From the NCBI GenBank assembly GCA_002683135.1, contig NYSS01000005.1:104834-168833 (forward strand): a DNA stretch of 64,000 nt, in the 5' to 3' direction. Positions within the stretch are counted from its first letter, which is position 1. Each line of letters opens with the position of its first letter. The translations under genes were made by a program, and so were the position numbers. This document shows, one piece after another, positions 38,677-48,542 of this stretch. The notes under the pieces were generated by a model, which saw only the letters and a program-made list of their open reading frames with translations, made no database searches and was not told the origin of the DNA. The DNA is from Planctomycetota bacterium (GTDB taxonomy: Bacteria; Planctomycetota; GCA-002687715).

Positions 38677-39783
38677 ATGATCACGGGCTATAAGACCCTT
38701 GTAGTTTCAGCATTTGCGTTCGTTGCGACGACGATTTTGAGCTTTGCCCAGGAGGCCACCGTTGTCTCGCAGCGCGCCGGCAAGGTGCGGGAAGACAGCG
38801 GGGTCCGGATCACCAAGGACCAGTATGACGGCGTCACGGGCAAGAAGGCGGGGCAAGGGAGCCAGTCCTGGCGGGCCCACGCGGTCATCGAGATCAAGTG
38901 GCGCATCGCTCCGGCGGCCTACAAGAAGGGGATGAACCTCTATCGCGACGGCGATCACAAAGAGGCCGCGGAGTTTCTGAAGGCATCCCTGGAAAAGGCT
39001 GGCAACTACCCGTGGCTCCCGGCGTACGCCAATTACTACATGGGTCTCGCCGCTGCCCGCGCGGGGTATTTGAAGGACGCGATCGCGGCCCTCGAGGCGC
39101 TCGTCAAGGACAACCCGATGCATCGCTTTGTGCCGGATGCGTACATCGAGCTCGCGAAGATTCACTTGCGACCGGGGAGCACGGGGCCCAAGGCGGCGAA
39201 GGCCGCGCTTCAGCGGATCGCCAAGATCGCAAGCAAGCTCGACGCGAGCTATCAGATCAAGGTCGACCTCGGCCTGGCGAAGCTTGAGGTGATGGCGGGG
39301 GACGCGACCAAGGGACTGACTCTGCTCGAGGGCTTGGAGAGAAAGACCCGGGACGAGTCCCTGCTCAATCTCATCGCCATGGAGAAAGGGCAGGCCTACG
39401 TCAAGCTGAGCCAGTTCCCCATGGCCGAGAGGGCGTTTGAGCGCATCCTCGGCTCGAAGAAGATCAAGAACCCCGAGGTCATCGCCGGCGCCGCCAATGG
39501 CCTCGGTGACTGCCAGTTTGCGCAGCAGAAGTACGACCTCGCCATGTGGTCCTACTCGCGGACCTATTCGTTGTTTACCGATCGGGAGGACCTCTCCCGC
39601 GCAGTCGGCTGGGCGCTCTTCCGCGGTGGTGAGTCATTTCACATGCAGGCCGGCAAGGTGTCGGGTGCGGACCGACAGAAATTGCAGCGCTATGGCAATC
39701 GGGTCCTCCGTCGCGCGGCGACCGAGTTCCGGGGTACGCCCGGAGGTCGGGCAGCGCGCAAGAAGCTCGGCCTTTCGAACTGA
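38677..39783 (+). CDS. Exported TPR-repeat protein
   Basis: N-terminal signal peptide, multiple helical repeats (YKKGMNLYRDGDHKEAAEFLKASLEKAGNYPWLPAYANYYMGLAAARAGYLKDAIAALEALV). Confidence 0.8.
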   Translation: MITGYKTLVVSAFAFVATTILSFAQEATVVSQRAGKVREDSGVRITKDQYDGVTGKKAGQGSQSWRAHAVIEIKWRIAPAAYKKGMNLYRDGDHKEAAEFLKASLEKAGNYPWLPAYANYYMGLAAARAGYLKDAIAALEALVKDNPMHRFVPDAYIELAKIHLRPGSTGPKAAKAALQRIAKIASKLDASYQIKVDLGLAKLEVMAGDATKGLTLLEGLERKTRDESLLNLIAMEKGQAYVKLSQFPMAERAFERILGSKKIKNPEVIAGAANGLGDCQFAQQKYDLAMWSYSRTYSLFTDREDLSRAVGWALFRGGESFHMQAGKVSGADRQKLQRYGNRVLRRAATEFRGTPGGRAARKKLGLSN

Positions 39784-39806
39784 CCGCCCGGCGTGAAGCT
39801 GTGGGC

Positions 39807-40442
39807 ATGAGTTCGCCGCTGCGGTCGTCATTGTGGCTCCACGCGCTGCGCGAAGTAGCGCTTGGCCTGTTTTACTTCGCCAAGACGCCGTGGTTCTCCG
39901 TGCAGGTGGAGAACCGGCCGGCGATCGAAAACATGGGGCCGGTGATCATCGCGCCGAACCACGTGTCGTTTCTCGACCCGCTGGTGCTGCAAGGGGCGCT
40001 GCGCTCCCACGTGACGTTCATGATGACCGAGGGCATCTACAAGAGGCCGTTCATCCACTGGTTCTTCCGGCTCTGGGGCGTGATCCCGGTTCCCGACGAC
40101 CGGAACCCGGCGGGGGCGATCAGGAGTGTCCTGAGGACGCTGCGCGCCGGCCGACCCATCGTCATCTTCCCGGAAGGCCGGGTGTCGTCGGACGGCCTCC
40201 TTAAGAAGGGCAGGGGTGGCGTGGGCATGATCCTCTCGAGGTGCCGTGTCCCGGTTATCCCCGTCGCCATCATGGGCACCTACGAGGTCTTGCCCAGGCA
40301 CGGCCGCTGGCCGCGTCCGCATCGTGTCACCGTGCGCTTTGGGGAGCCCATAGACCCTGGTGATCTGGCAAAGACGGAGTCTCAGGCCTTCGTTGATCGC
40401 GTCATGGACGCGATCGCCGCCGAGGGCGCCCCGCGAAGATGA
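39807..40442 (+). CDS. 1-acyl-sn-glycerol-3-phosphate acyltransferase family (PlsC-like)
   Basis: IIAPNHVSFLDPLVL (Hx4D), IVIFPEGRVSSDG; GTG at 39801 also possible start. Confidence 0.9.
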   Translation: MSSPLRSSLWLHALREVALGLFYFAKTPWFSVQVENRPAIENMGPVIIAPNHVSFLDPLVLQGALRSHVTFMMTEGIYKRPFIHWFFRLWGVIPVPDDRNPAGAIRSVLRTLRAGRPIVIFPEGRVSSDGLLKKGRGGVGMILSRCRVPVIPVAIMGTYEVLPRHGRWPRPHRVTVRFGEPIDPGDLAKTESQAFVDRVMDAIAAEGAPRR

Positions 40443-41621
40443 TCAGGCCAGCTCGCTGAGCAGCTCGCCGATTCTGCGGACACCCTCGCGGATGTCTTCT
40501 TCTGAGGTGCAGTAGGTGAGGCGAATGTGGCCAGGCGCGCCGAAGGCATCGCCGGCGACGGCCGCCACGAGCTTCGCTTCGAGCAGCGCCTTGGTGAACG
40601 CGATGGCGTCGGGGACGCCGCTCTTGCCCAGGTAGGCGGAGATGTCGGGGAAGGCGTAGAACGCGCCGCGGGGCTCGGGGCAGGTGACGCCGTCGATCTT
40701 CGCCAGCTCGCCCATGAGGAGGCGGCGACGTGCGTCGAGGCTCGCGAGTCGATCGGGCGCGGGTGGGTTCGCGAGCGCGGCCAGGGCGGCGTGTTGGGTG
40801 ATTGACGGAGGGCTGCCGGCGATCTGGCTCTGCGTGCGCGACATGGCCTGGATGAGGGCCTTCGGGCCGCCGGCGAAGCCCATGCGCCACCCGGTCATGC
40901 TGTGCGACTTGGACAGCCCGTTGATCACCAGGGTTCGGTCGGCGAGGTCGGGGGCGACGTGTAGCAGATTGGTGAAGGGCTCGTCCGTATAGATGAGGTG
41001 CTCGTAGATGTCGTCCGTGATGACGACGAGGTCGCGTTCGCGGACAACCTCTGCGATAGCGAGCAGTGTTTCCCTGGAGTAGACCGTCCCCGTCGGATTG
41101 TTCGGGCTGTTCAAGAGCAGCACCCGAGTTCGGTCAGTCAGGGTCTCGCGCAAGCGGTCGGCGTCCGGCTGGAAGTCGTCGCCGGCGGATGTCGCGAGGA
41201 TGACGGGGGTGCCGCCGCCCGCCTTCACCATCTCTGTGTAGCTGCTCCAATAGGGAGCGGGGAAGACGCATTCATCGCCCTCGTTCAGCAGCGCGTAGAA
41301 AGCGAGGAACAACGCGGACTTGGCGCCGGCCGTGACCATCACCTGGTCGGCGGGCAACGGAAATCCGTCAGCTTGGAAGCGGGCGGAAAGGGCCTCGCGC
41401 AAAGCTGGGATGCCGGCTGCCGGAGTGTAGCGGCCTCGGCCTTCCCGGATCGCCTGCACCGCGGCGTCCTGGACGACATCAGGCGTTGGGAGGTCTGGTT
41501 CGCCAGCGCCGAATGCGATGACATGATGACCCTCGGCCCGCATGCGTCCCGCGATCGCGGACACCTCCAGCGTGATCGAACTCTCGATCGCCGAGACCTT
41601 CCGACTGAGTCTTTCTTTCAT
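40443..41621 (-). CDS. Class I/II aminotransferase (aspartate aminotransferase-like)
   Basis: VIAFGAGEPDLPTPDVV, LLLNSPNNPTGTVYSRE, VINGLSKSHSMTGWRMGF PLP-lysine motif. Confidence 0.94.
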   Translation of the reverse strand: MKERLSRKVSAIESSITLEVSAIAGRMRAEGHHVIAFGAGEPDLPTPDVVQDAAVQAIREGRGRYTPAAGIPALREALSARFQADGFPLPADQVMVTAGAKSALFLAFYALLNEGDECVFPAPYWSSYTEMVKAGGGTPVILATSAGDDFQPDADRLRETLTDRTRVLLLNSPNNPTGTVYSRETLLAIAEVVRERDLVVITDDIYEHLIYTDEPFTNLLHVAPDLADRTLVINGLSKSHSMTGWRMGFAGGPKALIQAMSRTQSQIAGSPPSITQHAALAALANPPAPDRLASLDARRRLLMGELAKIDGVTCPEPRGAFYAFPDISAYLGKSGVPDAIAFTKALLEAKLVAAVAGDAFGAPGHIRLTYCTSEEDIREGVRRIGELLSELA

Positions 41622-41754
41622 CGCGCCGTATGGGGGAGAGAAACTTGAAAGCGAGGGGGCCCCTTCGCAGCGCGGAAGGTACCCGACTATGTGCTGGTAG
41701 ACCAGGGAGTTAACCTGTGGCTCGGATGGAGTCGGGGCGGACCGGGGTAGAGAT

Positions 41755-43827
41755 GTGACGCGCAGAACGACCACCCACGAGAAGGTCAGGCCGCGTAGCC
41801 GGCTACGGAGGTTCATCGTCTTCGGCACGCTCGGCGTCCTGCTCGGCGTCCTGGCGGTTCTGTTCTTCTCCCACATCCACAACCCCTTCGGGGAGCAAAT
41901 CGAGTCGCCGTTGGTGCTGATTCCGGAGTCGGCGGATTTCGTGCTGAGCATCCCCGACTTCCCCGATTTTCTCGGCAAGCTGCGCGATCGGCCGTTTGTG
42001 GAGTCGCTTGATGACCACGACGGATTTCAGGCATTCCTCAAGACCAAGGCCGCGCGAGATACGGGGGTCGTCGACGCACTCCGTGCTGGCTTCGCGGCGC
42101 TGGATGAGGTCGGCACGTCGCTCCCCTTGGGCCTCGACCTGCTGGGCGACGTCTCCGGCGCGCATGTGCTGGTCTGCGGATATCTGCGAGACCGCGTTGC
42201 CGGATCCGGGCCCGATGCCATTGGCAAGAAGAAGACCCGATCCGACGCGGACGTTCGGTTCATGCTCGTGTTCCAGCCGGACTCCTGGAAGTCCCTGGCC
42301 GGAGTGAACATCCTGTTGGACGAGACCCTCTGCGGCTGGTTCATGCGGGACTCCATCGAATCGCAGGGGCTGCGCATAGAACACCGGCGCGACCTCGCCA
42401 TGATCGAGCTGCCGGCGGAGCCCCCCGGGGCATCACCTAGGCAACTGTGGATCACCCGGATCGCCGATACTGTTCTGGTCAGCACCGAGGAGCGGGAGCT
42501 GGCGCGCATCTTCAACTTCGTCCAGCAAAAGGGCCTGCCGCGTAGCCCGGCGAGTCGCTACCAGTCTTTGCGCGACCGGTATGGCGGGGCCCAGGCGAAG
42601 CTCCTGTTTCGCCGTAAGCGGATGGACCGGTATTTGAAGCACAAGGAGCGCCTGCTCGCGCTCTGGGGCTCAGCCACGCTGAACTTCGCAGAATCCCTGC
42701 TCCCGCGCATGGGGGGCGAGGACATGGTCGTCGAGCTCGATGTCGGACGTGGGTTCGGGATGGCGTTTGCCGGGCAGGTTGGCGCTGAAAAGGAGGGTGA
42801 CCTGGCCACGGTCCTGCGGCCGTTCAGTGCCCCAGCCCTGCGCGCGGATCATGGAGCGCTGAAGGACTTCCTGCCGAATCAGGTGTTCGCGACGATTCGA
42901 CTGGAGGCACCGCTCGGAGAGGTGTGCCAGGTCCTGATCAAGCGCGACAATCTGTTAACCGCTGAGGACCGCAAGGACTTGCGGAAGACGTTCCAGGCGG
43001 TGCCGGGGCTCGGCGGATTAGAGGGGCTGCTCCGGAAGCTGACGGAGGTGACAGAGCCGGAGCTCACGGTGGCGTTTTTCAAGCAGGATCGAGAGGTCCT
43101 CGCTGAGGAGGCGGAGCCCGGCCAGGCCATCGTCGCGCCGATCACAGATGAGGCGGGTTTGCGGCAACTCCTGAGTCTCATCGACCGCGATGTGCAAAAC
43201 CGCCGCGGCGAGGGGACGATCAAGCAGATCTACACGGAAGAGCGCGGGGGGGTCAGCCTCTACAAGCCGGTCCTGATTGCGGGGGCCGTGGATGATCCCC
43301 GCGTGACGATCCCCGGGCTGGCGATCGTGGCCGGCCACCTCGTCATCACGAACTTCTTTCCGTTCCTCAGAGACGTCCCCAAGGTTCTTGACGGCACCAT
43401 GGAGCCGATGGGGGGGGCCGGGTTCGACGTGGCGCTTTCTTACGCTCCCCAGAGCATGCTGTTCGCCGCCGTGATCGACAACGGCCGCCTGCAGCCCTAT
43501 CTCGAGCAATCTGCCCCTGGCTGGGCGTTTCTCCAGACCAGTCCGACCCAGGATGACATGGGGGCCTGGCGCGAAGAATTTGCGGCCCGCGCGGTGAAGC
43601 AAGGCATCCCCAAGGGCACCCGGCAGTTCAGCGACTTCGTTGATAGCGCGTTTCGCCGCCGGTACGCGGATTTGACGGAGGTCCAGCGCGAGGCGAAGCT
43701 CCGGGGCATCGAGGGGCACCTCCAGCACTTCGATGGTCTCATTCGCGGAACGGGGCTCTTCGTGGAGACCGGGACCGGTGACGTCCGCATGTCTTTGCGG
43801 ATCGAGCTGGAAACCCCTGAAAAGTAG
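41755..43827 (+). CDS. Hypothetical membrane-anchored protein (690 aa)
   Basis: N-terminal TM (FIVFGTLGVLLGVLAVLFFSHI) and large soluble domain; GTG start. Confidence 0.7.
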   Translation: MTRRTTTHEKVRPRSRLRRFIVFGTLGVLLGVLAVLFFSHIHNPFGEQIESPLVLIPESADFVLSIPDFPDFLGKLRDRPFVESLDDHDGFQAFLKTKAARDTGVVDALRAGFAALDEVGTSLPLGLDLLGDVSGAHVLVCGYLRDRVAGSGPDAIGKKKTRSDADVRFMLVFQPDSWKSLAGVNILLDETLCGWFMRDSIESQGLRIEHRRDLAMIELPAEPPGASPRQLWITRIADTVLVSTEERELARIFNFVQQKGLPRSPASRYQSLRDRYGGAQAKLLFRRKRMDRYLKHKERLLALWGSATLNFAESLLPRMGGEDMVVELDVGRGFGMAFAGQVGAEKEGDLATVLRPFSAPALRADHGALKDFLPNQVFATIRLEAPLGEVCQVLIKRDNLLTAEDRKDLRKTFQAVPGLGGLEGLLRKLTEVTEPELTVAFFKQDREVLAEEAEPGQAIVAPITDEAGLRQLLSLIDRDVQNRRGEGTIKQIYTEERGGVSLYKPVLIAGAVDDPRVTIPGLAIVAGHLVITNFFPFLRDVPKVLDGTMEPMGGAGFDVALSYAPQSMLFAAVIDNGRLQPYLEQSAPGWAFLQTSPTQDDMGAWREEFAARAVKQGIPKGTRQFSDFVDSAFRRRYADLTEVQREAKLRGIEGHLQHFDGLIRGTGLFVETGTGDVRMSLRIELETPEK

Positions 43828-43855
43828 CGCCTTACGCTTGCTCTGGCCCTCGGCC

Positions 43856-43883
43856 TTGGGCGCAGCCCTCCCGTCTCTATAAT
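43856..43883 (+). promoter_or_regulatory. Putative promoter of tRNA-Leu (TTGGGC-N16-TATAAT)
   Basis: Perfect TATAAT at 43878-43883. Confidence 0.6.
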
Positions 43884-43898
43884 GTCCGTCCACTTCGA

Positions 43899-43984
<86 letters not shown>

Positions 43985-43992
43985 TTTCACTG

Positions 43993-44010
43993 GCCCCGCC
44001 TGCGCGGGGC
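43993..44010 (+). terminator. GC hairpin after tRNA-Leu (GCCCCGC-ctgc-GCGGGGC)
   Basis: Perfect 7-bp stem, 4-nt loop, no U-tract. Confidence 0.35.
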
Positions 44011-44026
44011 GCCCCGCGGCAGGCGC

Positions 44027-44263
44027 CTACAGGCGAGCGTGGGACCCGTCACAGAAGGCGCCGTTGCCAGAGCGGCGGCACCCACACCACGCGACGGTCT
44101 TCTTCTCCTCGATCTGCACGATGGTGGGTTTCATGCCGGTGCCAGCGTGGGTGCCGTCGCAGTAGGGCTGGTTGGCGCTCCTGCCGCACGCGCACCAGGC
44201 TCTGGTCCCGGCTTCTTCTTCCACCACGTAGGGCTTCTTCTGGGTGCACTCAGGCTCGGACAT
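44027..44263 (-). CDS. Dual CDGSH iron-sulfur domain protein
   Basis: WCACGRSANQPYCDGTH and WCGCRRSGNGAFCDGSH. Confidence 0.9.
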   Translation of the reverse strand: MSEPECTQKKPYVVEEEAGTRAWCACGRSANQPYCDGTHAGTGMKPTIVQIEEKKTVAWCGCRRSGNGAFCDGSHARL

Positions 44264-44302
44264 GGGGTTTTCCTCTCGGTGGGGGTGTGCCAAGGTTATT
44301 CC

Positions 44303-44614
44303 ATGAGCGCGGACGCGGCCAGCCTAGCGGACGACGTGCGCCAGGTCCTGTTCCCGGAGATAGCGGCGGGTGCCTTTGACCCGATCGTTTGCTGGGAGGA
44401 CTTTGGGCGGATGATCGAGGCGTTGGAATCGCGAGGCTGCTTTTTGATGACCAATACGGTGAGTGACCCCGCGGTGCGCCGCATGGCGTCGTTTCACAAG
44501 TCGACCGACCAGGGGTACCCGTGCGTGGGCGCCTCTGAGTGGGGGCCGTTTGCGCGGCTGGGCGAGGCCGTTCTGATGGCAGCGCATGAGGCCGTGCTGG
44601 AACCTCGGGCGTAA
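44303..44614 (+). CDS. Hypothetical protein
   Basis: 104-codon ORF directly abutting purM start. Confidence 0.55.
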   Translation: MSADAASLADDVRQVLFPEIAAGAFDPIVCWEDFGRMIEALESRGCFLMTNTVSDPAVRRMASFHKSTDQGYPCVGASEWGPFARLGEAVLMAAHEAVLEPRA

Positions 44615-45724
44615 GTGACGGAGCACGAGATGGCGGAGTCGAACGAAGGCATGACCTATGGTGCGTCGGGCGTGGATACGGGCGCGGCCGGCCGCGCGCT
44701 CAAGGGGCTCGCCGACTGCGTCGTCGAGACACATAGCTTTCGGGATGCGGCGGGCGTCGGGAGGCCGCTGCGCGGCCTCGGCTACTACGCCAACGTACTT
44801 GACATGGGTGACGGCCGTGGCCTGGCCGTCGCCGCGGATGGCGTCGGCACCAAGCTCATCGTGGCGGAGATGGTCGGTCGCTACGACACGGTCGGCATCG
44901 ATTGCATCGCGATGAACGTCAACGATCTCATCTGCGTTGGCGCGGAGCCCATCGCGATGTTGGATTACGTGGCTGTCGGGACCGCTGACCAGGATGTCCT
45001 CGCCCAGGTGGGGCAGGGGCTCCTTGAGGGGGCGCGCCAGTGCGAGATCACGATCCCCGGCGGCGAGCTGGCGCAGGTCAAGGAGATGCTGCGAGGCGAA
45101 GGCGCGACCGAGGGCTTCGACCTCGTGGGCACGGCGGTCGGCACGGTGCCGCTCGACAGGGTCATGTGGGGACAGGATATCGTCCCGGGTGACGTCGTCG
45201 TCGGGATCGCGTCGAAGGGATTGCACAGCAACGGCTACACGCTCGCGCGCAAGGCCCTGTGCCCGGATGGAGATTACTCGCGGCATGACGACGACCTGGG
45301 ACGCACGGTCGGAGATGAACTCCTCGAGCCGACTGCGCTATACGTCGCGTTTGCCAAGGACCTGTTTCGACAGGACATCCCGTTGCATGCCATCTGTCAC
45401 ATCACCGGCGATGGCTACATGAACCTGACGCGGGTCGAGGCCGACGTCGGATTTTGCCTGGACGATTTCCCCGACCCCCTCCCGGTCTTCAAGGCGATCC
45501 AGAGTCGAGGTAACGTCGACTTGGCCGAGATGTACACCGTCTTCAATATGGGGATCGGCCTGTGCGTCATCTTGCCTGCCGACCACGCTGACGCCGTCGT
45601 CGCGACGTCGACGCGCCACGGCTATGCGGCGCGCGTCCTCGGACAGGTCACGGATCGCGCCGGCCTCGTCGAGATCCCCCAGCACGGACTGGCAGGCCGC
45701 GGCGGCAAGCTCGAACGCGTCTAG
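44615..45724 (+). CDS. purM: Phosphoribosylformylglycinamidine cyclo-ligase (AIR synthase)
   Basis: MTYGASGVDTGAAGRAL, AADGVGTKLIVAEM, GIDCIAMNVNDLICVGAEP, GIASKGLHSNGYTLAR; GTG start. Confidence 0.95.
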   Translation: MTEHEMAESNEGMTYGASGVDTGAAGRALKGLADCVVETHSFRDAAGVGRPLRGLGYYANVLDMGDGRGLAVAADGVGTKLIVAEMVGRYDTVGIDCIAMNVNDLICVGAEPIAMLDYVAVGTADQDVLAQVGQGLLEGARQCEITIPGGELAQVKEMLRGEGATEGFDLVGTAVGTVPLDRVMWGQDIVPGDVVVGIASKGLHSNGYTLARKALCPDGDYSRHDDDLGRTVGDELLEPTALYVAFAKDLFRQDIPLHAICHITGDGYMNLTRVEADVGFCLDDFPDPLPVFKAIQSRGNVDLAEMYTVFNMGIGLCVILPADHADAVVATSTRHGYAARVLGQVTDRAGLVEIPQHGLAGRGGKLERV

Positions 45725-45789
45725 TTGATCTTCGGCGCTTCGATTTCTTCGAAGCGGGTCACGAGCGGGACGACGACCGTCTTTGTCAC
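45721..45789 (-). CDS. Possible 22-aa translationally coupled small ORF (VTKTVVVPLVTRFEEIEAPKIN)
   Basis: GTG start overlaps the TGA stop of the upstream CPBP gene; stop CTAG shared with purM on opposite strand. Confidence 0.2.
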   Translation of the reverse strand: MTKTVVVPLVTRFEEIEAPKIN

Positions 45790-46676
45790 GACCCCACCTC
45801 TCGCTTCGCGGCCCGTACCCTGAGCCACCATATAAGAGCCAACGTGAACAAGAGCGCGGCCCAGCCCAGCAGCCCGTCGTACAGCCGCTTTGTTCCCAGT
45901 AGCCAGAGGTCCTCGTTGATGCGCTCGTCCACGTCTTCGAGCGTCTTGTTGGAGGTGAAGCGGACCCAGACCCAGCCAGCGTGGACGCCCATGGCGAGGA
46001 AGATCGTCCGGCGGCCTTCTCGCACGATGGCGAGGATGAGTCCGACGAGCAGAAGGCCCACCACCTCTCGCCAGCGCAGGGTGAACATCTCGCCGAGCCC
46101 CGCGAAGCACGCGGGCATTGTGTCCCACCACGCCTCCGGCGGGCGGCTCTTCGGTGGGCGCAGGAAGTGGGACACGGCGAAGATGGTGCTGCCGAGGATG
46201 ATCGCGACGGTGGGGCCGAATGTGGCGCGCAGCCGACCGTGCAACAAACCGCGGAACAGGGACTCCTCGAGCAGAGCGAGGGCGAGGGCCTGCAGCAGGT
46301 ACAGGACGGTCTTCAGCAACAGCATGGCCGGCCCCATCTCGGGCTCGATCAGCCGCGCTCCGAGGAGCAGCAGGACGCCGTTCAGGATGACGAGGCTGAG
46401 GACGCCGCAAAGGAGTCCGCCGGCGATGTCCCGCACGGGCTGTCGGCCACCAGCCAGCCCGAGCACCTTTGTGAGTCCGGACCGCGGCACGCGGGCGACG
46501 AGGAGCCAGCAGATGACCACCAGTGGGACCAGGCCCTTGCGGCCGATCCGATCCGGCTCCTGGGCCCCGGCGATGGCGGCGATTCCCGCGATTAAGGTCA
46601 CGGCCGCGCTGGCCAACGTCAGGGCCAAAAAGAGTCGAAATAGCTCCCGAAGGGGATTTAGTGGGGTTTTGGGCAC
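45786..46676 (-). CDS. CPBP (CAAX-like) family intramembrane metalloprotease
   Basis: ALALLEESLFRGLLHGRL (EExxxR), TIFAVSHF, multiple TM segments. Confidence 0.85.
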   Translation of the reverse strand: MPKTPLNPLRELFRLFLALTLASAAVTLIAGIAAIAGAQEPDRIGRKGLVPLVVICWLLVARVPRSGLTKVLGLAGGRQPVRDIAGGLLCGVLSLVILNGVLLLLGARLIEPEMGPAMLLLKTVLYLLQALALALLEESLFRGLLHGRLRATFGPTVAIILGSTIFAVSHFLRPPKSRPPEAWWDTMPACFAGLGEMFTLRWREVVGLLLVGLILAIVREGRRTIFLAMGVHAGWVWVRFTSNKTLEDVDERINEDLWLLGTKRLYDGLLGWAALLFTLALIWWLRVRAAKREVGS

Positions 46677-46837
46677 GCCAGGACGCTACCCTGCCGCGCC
46701 TGACACGCAAATGCGGCGCTTGATCGTTGCTGTTTCAGAGGGTTAGGATCGAGCCCCCGGCTTGGTGGCTACATCCCGCTGCTGGTCGGCCAGAAGGTCC
46801 ATCCACGCCGAGGCCCGGGCCTCGGGAGGGAGGCTGC

Positions 46838-47962
46838 ATGAATCGCGCTTTTATCGTCTGCCTGTGTACGGCGCTCCTCGGCGGAGGGGTTTTTGCCCAG
46901 CAACCGAACGGCCCCAACGCGACCCAGACGATCAATGGCCAGAGCGGGCCGCCTTACCCGATAACGAACGCCCCGGTGCCGCTGGGGGTTCCCAGCCTTG
47001 GCTTGCTCCAGGGCCTGCCGAACGCCCCGTTCGTGACGTTCGAGGCGGCCGGTCTCGCCCCGAGCGGCTGGACGGTGCTGGGGAACCAGCTGTTCGATCT
47101 GGACTGGGCAACGACGACGATCCTCGTTGATGGCATCAGTTCGCCCGCATACACCCTGGATGGGACCGGACAGTTCCAGGTGCCCTTCCAGGCGGATGCG
47201 CCGGGCGCGACCGTTGGTGCCACCCGCGCCTTTCAGACGGGCATCATCGACCCGACCGCGCCCGCGGGCGCCAGCTTGACGGCGGCGACGGAGATACAGA
47301 TCGTCCCCGGCATCACCACGATCGCGGGCCCCGTGGGCGACGATACGAGCGCATTGGTGACCCTCACGCCTTTCGGGTTCACGTTGCCGTTCTACAACAA
47401 CACCTATTCCCAGTTCAACGTGGCGTCTAACGGGTTCGTGTCGTTCAACTCGACGACGACGGACTTCACCTCGACACCCACGGAGATGCTCTCTCAGATG
47501 CCGCGCATCTCGCTGTTCTGGTGTGACCTGTCGCCCAACACCGGTGGCCTCATTTCCATCCAGGTCGACGAGAGCACGCCGATCCAGGTCGTGCGGGTGA
47601 TCTACGACAACGTCCCGGAATTCGGCGCTGGCCCGAATCACACGTTCAGCATGGATATCGATGTGCTCGGCAACATCAACATCATCAGCAGCGCGTTCAA
47701 CCCGCCACCTCCGACGTTCGCGGTCCTGACCGGGATCAGCCCGGGCGGTAACCAGAGCGGCGTGACCTCCTGCATGGACATCTTCCCGACCCTCTCGGGT
47801 GCGCCATTCGCCGGCGCGACCAACGACGCCGTGTTCGAGTGGTTCGGCACCTCCGCCGCCACGTATTACACCGCCGCAGCCGCGAACCCGTATGACCTGA
47901 CTGGCCGGACCTTCTCCGCGACCAACATCGGGGCGGGGCAGTACTTCTGCACCAGTTACTGA
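46838..47962 (+). CDS. Secreted hypothetical protein with nidogen-like region
   Basis: Signal peptide ending VFAQQ; FTLPFYNNTYSQFNVASNGFVSFNS and VIYDNVPEF resemble NIDO-type beta-rich extracellular domains. Confidence 0.65.
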   Translation: MNRAFIVCLCTALLGGGVFAQQPNGPNATQTINGQSGPPYPITNAPVPLGVPSLGLLQGLPNAPFVTFEAAGLAPSGWTVLGNQLFDLDWATTTILVDGISSPAYTLDGTGQFQVPFQADAPGATVGATRAFQTGIIDPTAPAGASLTAATEIQIVPGITTIAGPVGDDTSALVTLTPFGFTLPFYNNTYSQFNVASNGFVSFNSTTTDFTSTPTEMLSQMPRISLFWCDLSPNTGGLISIQVDESTPIQVVRVIYDNVPEFGAGPNHTFSMDIDVLGNINIISSAFNPPPPTFAVLTGISPGGNQSGVTSCMDIFPTLSGAPFAGATNDAVFEWFGTSAATYYTAAAANPYDLTGRTFSATNIGAGQYFCTSY

Positions 47963-47984
47963 TCTCCACCTGCGAGCCGGATCG

Positions 47985-48015
47985 AGGGCCGGCCAGGCAT
48001 CCTGGTCGGCCCTTT
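47985..48015 (+). terminator. Intrinsic terminator AGGGCCGGCCAGG-cat-CCTGGTCGGCCCTTT
   Basis: 13-bp stem (one G-U), 3-nt loop, short T run. Confidence 0.75.
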
Positions 48016-48068
48016 GCGTCTGTCCGCCGACAGCGCCCTGCTCGATCGCAGCCTCAGCACGATCACCC

Positions 48069-48527
48069 ATGAACGAGGACACCGTCACCAGATTCACGCC
48101 ACCCCGGCCGAAGGGCGACGGCAAGGCGCTCCTGGTCGTGATCGAGGGGGCCGCATGCGGGCAGACCCTGGCGCTCGAGGATGGCGAGGTGACGCTCGGG
48201 CGCCGCCCCGACAACGACCTGGTCCTCGCGTCTCCCGCCATCAGCAAGTACCACGCCCGTGTCTGCGCCCGCGGGGATCAGTTCTCCATAGAAGACCTCG
48301 AGTCCACCAACGGCTCGATCGTCAACCAGGTCCGCCTCAAGCCTCACCAGGTTCGTCGTCTCTACCACGGTGACGTGGTCAACCTCGGCGACCACACGAT
48401 CATGTTTCGCTATGAGAACGGCGGCTTCGCGGACAAGACCGGCATGTCGACCATCTCTTTCGATATGTCGGAGGTGCGGGAGGAGGCAGAGAAGCTGCTC
48501 GGCGGCTGGATGAGGTCGGGGAAGTAG
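48069..48527 (+). CDS. FHA domain protein
   Basis: LEDGEVTLGRRPDNDLVLASPAISKYHARVCARGDQFSIEDLESTNGSIVNQ. Confidence 0.94.
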   Translation: MNEDTVTRFTPPRPKGDGKALLVVIEGAACGQTLALEDGEVTLGRRPDNDLVLASPAISKYHARVCARGDQFSIEDLESTNGSIVNQVRLKPHQVRRLYHGDVVNLGDHTIMFRYENGGFADKTGMSTISFDMSEVREEAEKLLGGWMRSGK

Positions 48528-48542
48528 TTGGCGACGGGCCCC

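Noticed and set aside
45721-46710. 329-aa minus ORF in a different frame from the CPBP protease
   Set aside because: Arg/Pro-rich frame; the 45786..46676 frame has clear CPBP TM and EExxxR motifs.
46769-48247. 492-aa minus ORF opposite the secreted protein and FHA gene
   Set aside because: Spans a terminator and two + strand genes with signal peptide/FHA motifs; composition typical of antisense frames.
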